Assembly: GCA_030015575.1 (NCBI GenBank)
Contig: JASDDO010000026.1
Span: forward strand, 28,598,079 to 28,662,078
Origin: Agapanthus africanus
Lineage: Eukaryota; Streptophyta; Magnoliopsida; Asparagales; Amaryllidaceae
Length of the DNA: 64,000 nt
Direction of reading: 5' to 3'
This document shows positions 33,190-44,137 of the stretch, in pieces; position 1 is the stretch's first letter; the number at the start of each line of letters is the position of its first letter. Below the pieces are notes generated by a model, which was not told the DNA's origin, ran no database searches, and was given only the letters and a program-made list of their open reading frames with translations. Made by a program: the position numbers and the translations under genes.

Positions 33190-33662
33190 GCACGTAACCC
33201 GCTGGCGCTAGCGACCACGCACTGTCTCATGCGTCCTTAGGACGCTCCTCACTTTTCTTTTCCCCATACGTTCCACACTCAAAACACTTCTCTCTTTAAA
33301 AAAATTTCTAACGGGCTGTTACCCCGCATCCTGTAAGGGGTCTGCTAGCCCCCTTGAACCCCAGCCCGCTATCGGGGAGCATGACCCCCGTAAACTCTAT
33401 GAAACCCTTGATACGTCCAAAATACCTTCAAAACACAACACACACACTGTACATTGAGTTTGCATGACCAGTTTTACCAGTCAATCGAAGGTTTTCTCAC
33501 TCCAAAGGCGAGGGGTAATTAACAGCAGTTTAGTTCGCAGCTGCCGGAAAGTCTGATCCCTACTATCAATAAACCCCAGTCTACCGTAGGCAGGGTGAAT
33601 CTGTATCCGCTTGATAAGCGCACGTATTCTTATATCAATAGGATGGCAAAAAACACTTTACA
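33190..33662 (-). repeat. Inverted LTR-related segment of Tat D
   Basis: The reverse complement matches 28100-28535 over most of its length. Shared pieces include GTGTTTTTTGCCA, GGTAGACTGGGGTTT, TTGAAGGTATTTTGGAC and GAAGTGTTTTGAGTGTGGAACG, then GTGAGGAGCGTC. It has an extra ~75 bp near 33306-33390 absent from the direct copy. The orientation is opposite to the PBS and gag beside it. Confidence 0.8.
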
Positions 33663-33760
33663 TCTAGCTCGTAGAAGTTTATGCTATCGTTATAGAAATT
33701 TTTGTTTTGTATTCCGCCTTGTTCGCTGGTTTGTGACGCGAGCACGAGCATCTACTAATA
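33663..33760 (+). mobile_element. Copia B 5' LTR, second piece
   Basis: CGTTATAGAAATTTTTGTTTTG and TATTCCGCCTTG align with TTTAGAAAATCTTTGTTCCG and TATTTGGCTATGG in the Copia A LTR end. The PBS follows directly. Confidence 0.7.
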
Positions 33761-33773
33761 TAGTATTAGAGCC
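33761..33773 (+). other. Copia B primer binding site
   Basis: TAGTATTAGAGCC is one base from the Copia A PBS. The following leader aligns with the Copia A leader (ACTAGTTT..ACGAT.TTAAA). Confidence 0.75.
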
Positions 33774-34745
33774 ACCCAAACACTAGAACTAGTTTAACGA
33801 TATTTAAAATTTCAAACCAACAAATTTCTGTATTTTCAAAACCCAAATTTGAATATTCTGTTGAATAATTTTTTATCACTAGAAATTTTTTAAACAAGTG
33901 CAAAGTGATCTTCTTGATAAGATATTTTACACTAGACAAAAACGAGACAGTTTGGAGAAACTTCAACCGCCGAAATTGGAGAATTCTCTGCTTCTGGCGG
34001 TTTTTGTATCTCTTCCTGTTCTTGTTTTTTTTCCAATGTCTTGGGTTTTGGGAATTGTTATTTTTGGTCTTGTATGATTTGCTCCAGATTTCACTTATTG
34101 TTATCTTTGTATTCAGGCAACTCGAAAAATTTTAAAACTCGAAACTTTTGTATCGTTGATTTCTTTAGTTCGTATTTGTGTTTGTATATGTTATTTAATT
34201 TTTATAGCTCGATTAGACGGGGTTGCAAACATTTGATCTTGATGTGGTGGTGTATATTTTGTGATGGAATAGAAAGATAGTTATGTGGATAGCCTTCATC
34301 ATAGTGATGGATGTATCTTTGATATTCGGGGCGAGCGGCCGGATTGTGGCCATTGTCACCGCTTGTTATATATTATTTTTTTGGAACACGACCGGGTTGA
34401 AGTCGATCTTATCATTGAATATGCATTCATTCATGTATTAGGATTACCCACGGAGAAGTGCACGAATAGTCAGGTTTTAGAGTGTGCTAGGTGGCCGTCT
34501 CGCTTGTAGGGGTATAAGATAAATCCACGGTGGAATGCTCAAATTTTTGGATTCCATGAAGTGTCGGGTGGCCCACTCATTTTATTGAGTGATGGTTGTC
34601 TCACTTCTAGAGTTGACGGGTAGCTTACTGCGCTCATAGGGGTCTTTAATACAGGTGATGTTTGAGCTATCCATATGACCGGAGAATGTTGGTTTTCGTT
34701 TGCGATTCAAACGAAACACGGGGCTCCTAATTTATCCACTAATTC
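33774..34745 (+). other. Copia B leader, first part
   Basis: Non-coding. It aligns with the reverse complement of about 21860-22935, for example GGGGCGAGCGGCCGGA against GGGGCGAGCGTCCGAC and GTGCACGAATAG against GTGCACAAATAG. It is interrupted by TR-GAG B at 34746 and resumes at 41363. Confidence 0.75.
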
Positions 34746-37585
34746 TGTCACGCCTTGCTTCTTAATGTACGGGCAGAGGTCGCGACGAGGCCGCTACGTA
34801 TTTACCCTGAAGTAAATACGCTAAGCGTATCTAAACAATATAAAAGTAAAACTACACAAGAGAAAAATGTAATGAAACAACAACTTTATTTATTAACATT
34901 CTTTTGTACAATGCATGGAAAAGTAAATACATCTGAATGAAAGAAATTCCTAAACAGTGGCATAACAAAAATGGAAAGTACTGAAATGAAATGTGTACAA
35001 TGAATCTAAAGCTCTGGGTCGTAGGCTAGCTGATCCAAGTCCTCGCTGGTAGGCTCGATCTCCTGAAGGTCCGAATCACCTGACAACATTCCAAAGAAGA
35101 AAGAGAAGGAATGTCGTCACCGAACAATCGCTCGGTAAGTCCCAAAGATAAGGGAGAAATAGAATAGACAAAAAGAGAATGTAACTTTTAAAGAGGTATT
35201 ATATTGCTTGTAGCTTGGTACAGAAGAGGCCAGTGTATACGAGAGGAGTCTCTATATGCCAGAGACTAAAGGCAAATGGAATACAAGGTTCCGTCGATAA
35301 TACCACGGAACAACGACATGGATGTAATTACGTCTTAAGTGACCACCTCGTGCCACCTTTAACATATTCTATACCAGTCTACCCCTTTATAAACCCCGCG
35401 ATATCTTGATTGTATTGTTGTATTGTTTGAATTATATATTGTATATAGATGGATGACTTGTGTTGTAAATGGAAGACTTGCTGAAACCATGATATCATAT
35501 AAATGGAAATGGATGTACTGGATAATCATGTAGATGGATGTATATCCATGGTTCGGTTCAGTCAAGTTGTATAGATTGATAGATTGAACTTGTGGATTCA
35601 TATTAAATTGTAATTTGTACTTGAATAATATTCAAGTCAGCTTATTTATAATGAGACTCAGTCTGAGTCAGAACAATTAGAAAAGAAATTGAAGTCCCGA
35701 ATTAGGTTTTGGTGTTATCGGTAACTGCTGCACATGGGCGGCAGGATTTGTGTCTTTTTCAAAGACGATTACCGTGTTGATAACACCGTTTGTTAAGTTG
35801 TTTACCTTAAATAGGCAAGCACCCATATCTCCAGCTCTCTGAGGCTCAAAAGACTGGTCCCGCTTAAACCTATATTTACTAAGGTCCTTAGGGTAATTTA
35901 TAGAACTTAAGGGGGTTTATGTAAAAATAATTTTGTATAGTTTTCAAAATACACCTCAAGTATTTTATTATCGTCTTTAAAGTTTTCATTGATGTATATT
36001 TTATCATTGTGACATTTCTAGTGATTAAAAACCTATTTTTCATAATATATGGTATTTATCTGTAATATTGAACTTGTATAGAATTGCATAGTATTTTTAT
36101 GTAAAGTGATTCTTTTGATTCAGAAAAGTTGGAATATTTATATTATATCAAAAATAGATATTTTGATGATACATATATATATATATTTAAATAAAATAAT
36201 TTATTATTTTTCTAGAAATCTCATTTTCTTAAGATATTTGTATTTTTAAATCTTTCGAGACCGAATGATCCTTGCGGAGGTCTGCATCTCGCACTACTAA
36301 GCCCGAGGATGTGCGATAATCCGCACCATCCTGAGCGGGTTCCCTAAAATGGGTTGTAGCGGCGCTTTGCAAAGATTTGTTTAAATACATAATCTTATAG
36401 AAAAATGTTTTAATAGTAAAAGGTATTTATGTGTAATTCCCGTATTCTATGTTCCCGAAGGTATCGTGCTATGTTGCATATGAGTGATGTGAGGAGGTAG
36501 GTCATTACCTCGTGATCTATTTAAAGGTATAGCAATGAAATATGATGTTTAATGTCAAAACTAAACTACATGGTATTTTACTAAAAAAGTACGATAAAAA
36601 TTATAATATGAAATATTTTGTTATGAAACTTGTTCATAATGTTTCGTTAATGATTAATAGTCATGATATGCAAGTTTGGTATTGTTTTATTCAAGAAAAT
36701 TAGAACTTTTAAAGAAAAACCGAATCGGAAGTCGGATTAACTCCGCTTCCGTCGGGTTTTAGAAATACGAGTTTTTAGAATAGAAAAGAGAAGAGGGAGG
36801 AGGGACTTATAAGCTAACAAGAAAGAGGGAAGATAGAGGCAGAGAGAGGAATCGCCGGTGCGTCGTTTCGTCGCCGGAAACTTTTCGTATCGCCGTCAGA
36901 AGTTCGCCGGAGTTTCGCCCTTTGCTAACTCCACTTATACACTATTGAACTTAGAATTTTCTTGAGAGTTTTGAACAGAGTTTGGAAGTGAGTAGGGGTG
37001 AGAATTGGAGTGGTATTTATAGGAAAAAATTGGGTTAGGGTAGATGAAAGGGTGTGAGAAAATTTGTATTAAATTTTGTATTAAAAAAAAAGATTAATGT
37101 GATTTTTAAATGTTCTGTTACTGTGCAGGGTATTTAGACTATTCAGGGGTTATTGGAATACAAAGAGACACAGAACTCATGTAGGGCAAATTTTATTTTT
37201 CGATGACTCGGCCGGCGGCGACGGCCGATTCGGCCGATCTGCCGGCCGAGTCAGGCCGAGTCGGCCCCCCTTGCTGCCATGTGTCCTATGTCTCATGGTC
37301 TTTCTCCTGGGTCAGTTTGTTTTATATGTGACTTTTGGTTTTACGGGTTAAGCACGTGTAGACTCTTGGGATTCTAAAAATTTAAAAGAAAATTAATTAA
37401 AAATAATGTGCCTAATGGGATTTGAACTCTGGTGCTTTGTAACAGCAGTGCAAGGACTAACCAATGAGCTACAAGCTCTTTCTTGATATTAAAAAGCAAA
37501 AAAAAAACTTATAACTTGTGCTCAGGAAAAAGCACCCCTTTCTGTATTTTTGAAAAAATTGTACAGAAAGTTTAGGGTTGTTACA
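34746..37585 (-). mobile_element. TR-GAG B 3' LTR (2840 bp)
   Basis: In element sense it starts TGTAACAACCC after the polypurine tract and ends GCGTGACA at 34746. It has perfect box A (37461-37471) and box B (37418-37428) modules and the hairpin block at 36250-36365. Confidence 0.92.
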
Positions 37586-37731
37586 TTCTACCTTCCTTAA
37601 AAAATTTCGTCCTTGAAATTTGTAAAAAGGAAAGTGTAACAGATTCAAGAAAAGTTTAGTGACTGAAGTACTGATAGTGTATGAAAAATAACAAGGTGGT
37701 GCAAGGGTTTTAAAAATGTGAAAGGGACTTA

Positions 37732-39002
37732 CCAGTGTTACCTTGACCTACAGCCTCGGCTTCTACGTCCGCTAATGTGAATGTCTGACGCCGTGGTACA
37801 TTCCTCCTAGCTGGAGGCACATTTTGTCCTTGGGGCATGTTTCTCTGCTCTCGAGGCATGTCCCTCATTGCTTATTGGAATTCGTGAGTAGGCTGTGCAG
37901 GTGGTGGTGCAGGGAATGCTAGACGGGGTGTATGAGCCTGGATAACTGGCCGCTGTGGGTAGTTGGTGGGTGTGTGAGCTGGGTTGCATCTATAAGGACA
38001 GTTTCCAATTCCATGATTGGATGCGCCACAAACTAAGCATAGGCCTTTTGCCCGCCTACAGTCCTTCCACAAGTGTCCTTCTCTCTTACAATAGAAGAAA
38101 AATTCGGGACTAAGATGGTTATCTATCACTTCCGGTCTCCTCGGTTCAACAGTTGGCCTTGAAGAGGCCCCTCCTTCCATCTGATTGGTAGGGCGCTTCA
38201 CTCCGGCAGATTGAGGTCTGCCCTTTCTCTTTACTACTGCCTCGTATCTTCGGGCAGCCTTCAAAGCCAAATCGTGAGTTGGGAAATCCCCTGTAGCTAG
38301 AGCAGCTTGGATTTCCGGGTCCAACCCTTGCTGAAATCTTCTAGTTCTGATCTCAGAAGTCGGTATGAGATGGGCCGCAAACCTATTACGGTCTTGTGTT
38401 AGCTGTGTAGTATGTGATATATTGAAGAGTCGAATTATTGAGACATATCTTACCGACTGAGCGTGGTGAACTCATCGTCATATTTATCTACAGATTTGGT
38501 CCATATGGAACCTTGTTGCAGATGGATGAACTGCTGTTCCATATCAAAGCGGGCAGTCTCTGGGAAATACTTTGTGTCGAACATGTCACGGAAAGTCTTC
38601 CATTTGTTTGGTTGATCAAGACGGCTTTCTTCCGCCTTCCACAAAACCCGTGCATTGTCCGTAAGCTGCAGCTTCGCAACACGGACCCAAGCTATCTCTG
38701 GAACTTTTGCCGCTGCCAGGTCATCTTCGATGCTCTGAGCCCATTCCTCAGCTTTCCAGTGGGCTCTCTTTTCTTGTAAACTGTTTGGGGTGCAAAGACC
38801 TGAATTATTTCACCCCGGGTGCTTCTGCCTCGGGATGTTTCATTAAAAGAGTAGTCTGCTGCTGCTGTCCTTCTAAGAGGCTACGGATTGCCTCAAGTAG
38901 AACCGTCTGCTCGTTGATCGAAGCAAGGACGGCACGTGTAATCGGTAGTGGAGGTGGAGGTGTATTGTTGACATTGGTGCTGGTGTTGTTTGGGGAATCC
39001 AT
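37732..39002 (-). pseudogene. Gag of TR-GAG B, two-exon
   Basis: MDSPNNTSTN starts at 39002. A QQQQ-containing N-terminal part is followed by a stop (GVK then TAA, near 38804) and a frameshift near 38760. The capsid-like part (VPEIAWVRVAKLQL, FPETARFDMEQQFIHLQQGS, YDDEFTTLSR) then meets an in-frame TAA that is the start of intron 1. After a 71-bp intron the frame resumes as FAAHLIPTSEIRTRRFQQGL and PEIQAALATGDFPTHDLALK. Two knuckles follow: FFYCKREGHLWKDC (first Cys lost) and CLVCGASNHGIGNC (intact). The tail reaches AVGQGNT and the 5' splice site of intron 2 at 37732. It is probably inactive now. Confidence 0.87.
38383..38453 (-). other. Gag intron 1 in TR-GAG B
   Basis: It runs minus strand 38453 to 38383, 71 bp. 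The donor is CAGTCG|GTAAGATATG, the branch-like sequence GCTAACAC sits ~18 nt before the end, and the acceptor is CGTAATAG|GTTTGCGG. It is AT-rich with in-frame stops from its first codon. Splicing joins LSR to FAAHLIP, a junction that is continuous in Gag of other Tekay-type elements. Confidence 0.72.
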
Positions 39003-39192
39003 AACCTTGAATGAAAAATTTAGGTTATGACAGATTCAAAATATATGAAATGATAAGATTCAAGGAATATGAATTGTAAAGAATATTTTAGTTGCTGGTT
39101 ATTGTGTTATATTTCTTAGGTTGTCCACGTAGAACTGAACTGCATGGTAGGGTTCTATATAGCTCGGACCTGCATGGGCCACCAACAAAACC

Positions 39193-41362
39193 TGTCACGC
39201 TCATCTTCCCAGTGTACGGGCAGAGGACACGACGAGGCCGCTACGTATTTACCCTGAAGTAAATACGCTAAGCGTATCTAAGCAATATAAAAGTAAAAGT
39301 ATACAAGAGACAAATGTAATGAAACAACAACTTTATTTATTAACATTCTTTTGTACAATGCATGGTAAAGTAAATACATCTGAATGAAAGCAATGCCTAA
39401 ACAGTGGCATAACAGAAATGGAAAGTACTGAAATGAAATGTGTACAATGAATCTAAAGCTCTGGGTCGTAGGCTAGCTGATCTAAGTCCTCGCTGGTAGG
39501 TTCGATATCCTGAAGGTCCGAATCACCTGACAACATTCCAAAGAAGAAAGAGAAGGAATGTCGTCGGCGAATAATCGTTCGGTAAGTCTCAAAGATGAGG
39601 GAGAAATAGAATAGACAGAGAGAGAATGTAACTTTTAAAGTGGTATTATATTGTTATAATTTTGTATTTAGTGTTAACGCTGTTGTTTGTAGCTTGGTAC
39701 AGAAGAGGCCAGTGTATATGATAGGAGTCTCTATATGCTAGAGACTAAAGGCAAATGGAATACAAGGTTCCGTCGATAATACCACGGAACAACGGCATGG
39801 ATGTAATTACGTCTTAAGTGACCACCTCGTGCCACCTTTAACATATTCTGTACCAGTCTACCCCTTTATAAACCCCGCGATGTCTTGTTTATATTGTTGT
39901 ATTGTTTGAATTATATATTGTATATAGATGGATGACTTGTGTTGTAAATGGAAAACTTGCCGAAACCTTGATATCGTATAAATGGAAATGGTTGTACTGG
40001 ATAATCATGTAGATGGATGTATATTCATGGTTCGGTTCGGTCAAGTTGTATAGATTGATAGATTGAACAGATTGAATATGTGGATTCATATTGAATTATA
40101 GTTTGTACTTGAATCATATTCAATTCAGCTTATTTATAATGAGACTTAGTCTGAGTCAGAACAATTAGAAAAGAAATTGAAGTCCTGAATTAGGTTTTGG
40201 TGTTATCGGTAACCGCTGCACATGGGCGGCAGGATTTGTGTCTTTTTCAAAGACGGTTACTGTGTTGATAATACCGTTTGTTAAGTTGTCTACCTTAAAT
40301 AGGCAAGCACCCATATCTCCGGCTCTCTGAGGCTTAAGAGACTGGTCCCGCTTAAACCTATATTTACTAAGGTCCTTAGGGCTATTTATAGAACTTGAGG
40401 GGGTTTTATGTAAAAATAATTTTGTATAGTTTTCAAAATACACATCAAGTATTTTATTATTGTCTTTAAAGTTTTCATTGATATATATATTTTATCATTG
40501 TGACATTTCTAGTGATTAAAAACCTATTTTTCATAATATATGGTATTTATTTGTAATATTGAACCTGTATAGAATTGCATGGTATTTTCATGTAACGAGA
40601 TTCTTTTGATTTAGAAAAGTTGGAATATTTATATTATATCAAAAATAGATATTTTGATGACACACACACACACACATATTTATATAAAATAATTTTAATT
40701 TATTATTTTTCTAGAAATCTCATTTTCTTAAGATATTTGTATTTTTAAACTTTTCGAGACCGAATGGTCCTTGCGGAGGTCTGCATCTCGCAATACAAGC
40801 CCGAGGATGTGCAATAATCCGCACCATCCCGAACGGGTTCCCCAAAATGAGTTATAGCGGCGCTTTGCAAAGATTTGTTTAATTACATAATGTTATAGAA
40901 AAATGTTTTAATAGTAAAAGGTATTTATGTGTAAAGTTGCGTTTTCCTGTATTTTATGTTCCCGAAAGGCATCGTGATATGTTGGATATGAGTGTTGTGA
41001 GGAGGTAGGTCATTACCTCGTGATCTATTTAAAGGTATAGCAATGAAATATGATGTTTAATGTCAAAACTAAACTACATGGTATTTTACTGAAAAAGTAC
41101 GATAAAAATTACAATATAAAATATTTTGCTATGAAACTTGTTTATGATGTTTTTTTAATGATTAATAGTCATGATGTGCAAGTTTGGTATTGTTGTATTT
41201 AAGAAAATTGGAATTTTAAAAAAAAAACCGAATCGAAAGTTGGATTAACTCCACTTCCGTCGGGTTTTAGAAATACGAGTTTTTAGAATAGAAAAGAGAA
41301 GAGGAGGGAGGGACTTACAAGCTAACAAGAAAGAGGGAAGATAGAGGCAGAGAGGGGAATTG
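39193..41362 (-). mobile_element. TR-GAG B 5' LTR, truncated in U3
   Basis: It aligns with 34746-36860 up to AGATAGAGGCAGAGAGGGGAATTG and then stops at ~41362, where the Copia B leader continues. About 700 bp including the tRNA-like module and TATA box are gone. It contains a (CA)n run near 40661-40676. Confidence 0.88.
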
Positions 41363-42265
41363 CTAGTTTTTTTACAAAACCAAAAGGTTCTTTTCAAAAC
41401 CACTTGGTTCTTTTCAAAAATACTCGGTTTTTTACAGAACCAAAAGTTTTCAAAATTGAGGTTGAACCACTTGTTTCAAAATCACTAGTTTCCTTCAACG
41501 ATATCAGGTTCATTATATTAAAGGTTTTTTCGCCAAAAACTGGCCGTAGCCTTCGTCATTTCAGATAGGTACCACTTAATATTCTTGTTGGCCTCCGTCA
41601 AGACATAGTGTTTGGTAGCTAAGTAATACTTTTCTGTAGCATAGAGATGCGATTGATCGGGACAGTCGCACTGCATTGTTGGCCTCTGTCAAGGGCTGGT
41701 ACAGGTGGGTTCGAATTAATCAAGGATAATGACGGGTTGAACTTGACTTGCGGACTATGATTTATTGGCCTCCGTCAAGGTCATAGGTCCTTAGGGGTAA
41801 AAACCACATCGGGAGTTCCAAACTTACAGGAAACTTGCTAGTGTTGCATACCTTCTGCAGAGTGGTAACTAAAGTGGCTTCTATCTAGCTTATCACACGA
41901 TGATAGTTGGATCCCATTTCCACTAATGAGTAGGATTACTCTCGGGAAATTTTCTCTTCACAACTAGCTAATCCATTAGGTGTCGAGAAAGGTGTTAACG
42001 AGGTTATGTCTTTGCGGAAACGAGATTATTTAATTAGGTATGTGCGAAAGTATGGGGAGCCTCCCTCGGAGTACCAACACTTTCTTGGCTAAACGGTTAG
42101 CGAACTTGTGGAGCGTACATGATCCCGACTAGTTCTCTTTTTAAGATTTGAAGGAGAATTTGAGAAAACAGTGGGATCCATCATGTTTAGATAAACTAAT
42201 AATCAATCTAAACTTGCAAGAGCATACTCTGAGTTTTTCTTTTCTCTCTCCTAATTGCAGCCACC
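41363..42265 (+). other. Copia B leader, second part
   Basis: It aligns with the Copia A leader from CAACGATATCA and TTTCGCCAAAAACTGGCCG onward. It keeps three hairpins TTGGC-CTNC-GTCAA at 41588-41601, 41679-41692 and 41765-41778. It begins with a short AC/GT-rich tandem repeat (GGTTCTTTTCAAAACC type, 41365-41450). It ends at the gag ATG context GCCACCATGTC at 42266. Confidence 0.78.
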
Positions 42266-42770
42266 ATGTCACGCCTTTATCAAGATAATAAAATGTATGA
42301 TTTGACCGACCCGAATTCTTATTTGAGGGTGGGGAACGTCGGTTCGGCTCTGACTTATGACAAATGTCATAAGCATGAGCAATGGAAAAAGGATTGCATG
42401 AATTCCTTGATAACCCCGGTGAAGAAGAAGCACACTATTGCATCTTCTTCAGGTGTTGTTATTGAGAACCGTTTTTCGGTCAGTTCTACCTCCTGGGTAC
42501 TAGATACCGGATCAGGATCTCATATCTATAATTTATTACATAGACTGAGAAAAAGTAAGATGGTTGCACCTGATGATGTGTCCCTCAGGTTAAGAAATGG
42601 AGCATAAGTTGATGCGCAGCCTTCGGTGAATATCACCCAGTATTGCCAAGCGGCAAAACTATGATTTTGAACAACTGCTAATATATACCTTCCATACTTT
42701 GCAACATCATATCAGTTTCTTTACTTAATAAAGAAGGATATAATTTTTTTCTAAAGAGAAATATCATGAA
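42266..42770 (+). pseudogene. Copia B gag remnant and protease
   Basis: The start ATG at 42266 (context CCACCATGTC) gives MSRLYQDNKMYDL, but only ~30 codons later the frame reaches CHKHEQWKKDC. That is the degenerate C-terminal zinc knuckle, so most of the capsid part is deleted. The protease active site follows as WVLDTGSGSHI, normal for Copia. The frame stops at 42605 in the region of LRNGA. The protein would be too short for a working Gag. Protease would cut the polyprotein. Confidence 0.8.
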
Positions 42771-43924
42771 CATTTACCTTAATCAGGTATTGATTGCAGA
42801 AGGTACACTGTATAATGGTATCTATATTCTAAACCGAAACACAGTTTTCAATATACAAAACACATGCAAAAGGAAAAGTTCGGATGTGAACAAGTTCTAA
42901 TTGTGGCATTGTAGACTTGGTCATATCATTGAGACCAGACTGGCTAAGTTACATAAAGATGGACTTTTGGATCCATTCGAATTTTTATCTTATGAAACTT
43001 GTCGGTCGTATCTCAAAGGTAAGATGACCAAATCTCTGTTTACCGGACACGGAGAAAGAGCTACAAAGCTCCCGGGACTCATACATAGTGATGTGTGTGG
43101 CCTAATGCCTATTCATGCAATGAGTGAGTTCTCATACTTCATCGCATTCATTGACGATCTGTTTAGGTTCGGATATATGTATCTTTTTAAACACAAATCT
43201 GAAACTTTTAAGAAATTCAAAAAATACAGAAATGAAGTAGAGAACCAGACTTGCAAAAGTATTAAGATGTTCTGATCTAATAGAGAAGGGGAGTATTTAA
43301 GCGCGGAATTCCTAGACTACTTAAAAGAGAATGGTATTCTCTCTTAGCTTACTCCTCCGTATACAGCACAGCACAACGGTGTATCGGAGCGAAAAAACCG
43401 TACCCTATTAGATATGGTTCGCTCCATGATGAGTAGTACTCAGTTACATTTTTCATTCTGGGGATATGTGCTAGAGTCAACAGCATATTTATTTGAATAG
43501 AGTTCCAACCAAATCTGTGCCTACTACTCCATAAGAAATATGGGAGGGGAAGAGATCGTACCTTAATTTTATTAAGATATAGGGTTGTACAGTCTATATT
43601 AAATGACAAAAACCGGACAAGATAGAGGAATGATCAGTTTTGTGCAAGTTTGTAGGATCTCCCAAGCACTCGTGAGGGCATATTTTCTACCACACCGAGG
43701 AACAGAAGATATTTGTTGCTTTTCACACCACCTTTTTGGAAAGAGAATTTCTTGCAAAAGAAATTAGTGGCAGTACGGTATAACTGGAAGAAATTCCAGA
43801 AGAACAAACTATAACTAAGAATTTGGTAGAAACTCAAGATTCAGTGGTACCCAACGAACCCCGGCCACTCCACAGATATGGTAGGATTTCTCATCCACCT
43901 GAGAGATACTACAGTTATTCCCTT
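42771..43924 (+). pseudogene. Copia B GAG-pre-integrase and integrase, interrupted
   Basis: LWHCRLGHI starts the pre-integrase HHCC zinc-binding domain. It continues as CRSYLKGKMTKSLF, LIHSDVCGLMPIHAM, NREGEYLSAEFLDYLKENGI, HNGVSERKNRTLLDMVRSMMS and SFWGYVLES. These match 1-450 of the first Copia fragment nearly word for word, so the two are the same family. Stops occur at 43273, 43345 and later, with frameshifts after 43490. It ends at ~43924 just after GAGATACTAC, which matches GAGATACAAC at 852, where the Tat C LTR begins. Confidence 0.85.
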
Positions 43925-43953
43925 AATTAATTAAACACAATAAGACAACATCT

Positions 43954-44101
43954 CACGTGCTCCCCACTTGAGCGCCAGCGCGGACCTCTTATAAGATTAA
44001 ATTCTATAGCGACGTCTCACATGAAGCTCACGTGAGTGCCAATGTGCAAAGCACGAGTGCCTGTTTCTGTAAGAATTAAATTCATAGGCTGCGCCCACGT
44101 G
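43954..44101 (+). repeat. G-box hairpin repeats, first cluster
   Basis: CACGTG occurs at 43954, 44029 and 44096. Units resemble CTCACGTGCTCCCCACTTGAG, a near-perfect hairpin, and are followed by GCGCC or GTGCC. The second cluster is at 45201-45456. Confidence 0.75.
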
Positions 44102-44137
44102 CGTAGTACGTGAATGTCAGCGCCCAAATTAAACAAA

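Larger units (their letters stand above)
27254..33662 (+). mobile_element. Tat D: partial Tat/Ogre-type Gypsy element in the Copia B LTR
   Basis: It inserted between the two parts of the Copia B 5' LTR, with the direct repeat TTTACA at 27248-27253 and 33657-33662. The inside reads: probable 5' LTR (27254-28535), PBS-like TGGCATGCCCGGTGGGAC at 28543, ORF1 remnant, solo Tekay-type LTR 30026-32843, and gag core to ~33170. An LTR-related segment follows in inverted orientation (33190-33662). No pol is present. The termini do not show clean TG...CA ends, so the exact borders and the history of the inversion are uncertain. Confidence 0.65.
34746..41362 (-). mobile_element. TR-GAG B: non-autonomous Tekay-type element with gag only
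   Basis: On the minus strand it has: 5' LTR 39193-41362 (U3 part missing), leader, gag 37732-39002, PPT near 37586-37605 and complete 3' LTR 34746-37585. As in TR-GAG A, no protease, RT, RNase H or integrase is present. The remaining internal DNA downstream of gag is the beginning of intron 2 joined to the 3' untranslated end. It sits in the Copia B leader. The missing LTR end means the right target duplication cannot be read. Confidence 0.88.
25244..43924 (+). mobile_element. Copia B: 5' part of an element with three large insertions
   Basis: This is an Angela-like Copia element on the plus strand. It has a 5' LTR in two pieces (25244-27253 and 33663-33760), PBS 33761-33773, leader 33774-34745 and 41363-42265, then gag remnant, protease and integrase 42266-43924. 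Tat D splits the LTR, TR-GAG B splits the leader, and Tat C interrupts integrase at ~43925. Any RT, RNase H and 3' LTR would lie beyond 64000. Order and sequence agree with Copia A and with 1-2498. Confidence 0.85.

Noticed and set aside
33595-34280. Plus-strand ORFs rich in Phe/Leu in the Copia B leader
   Set aside because: They follow from T-rich non-coding leader sequence that aligns with the non-coding Copia A leader.
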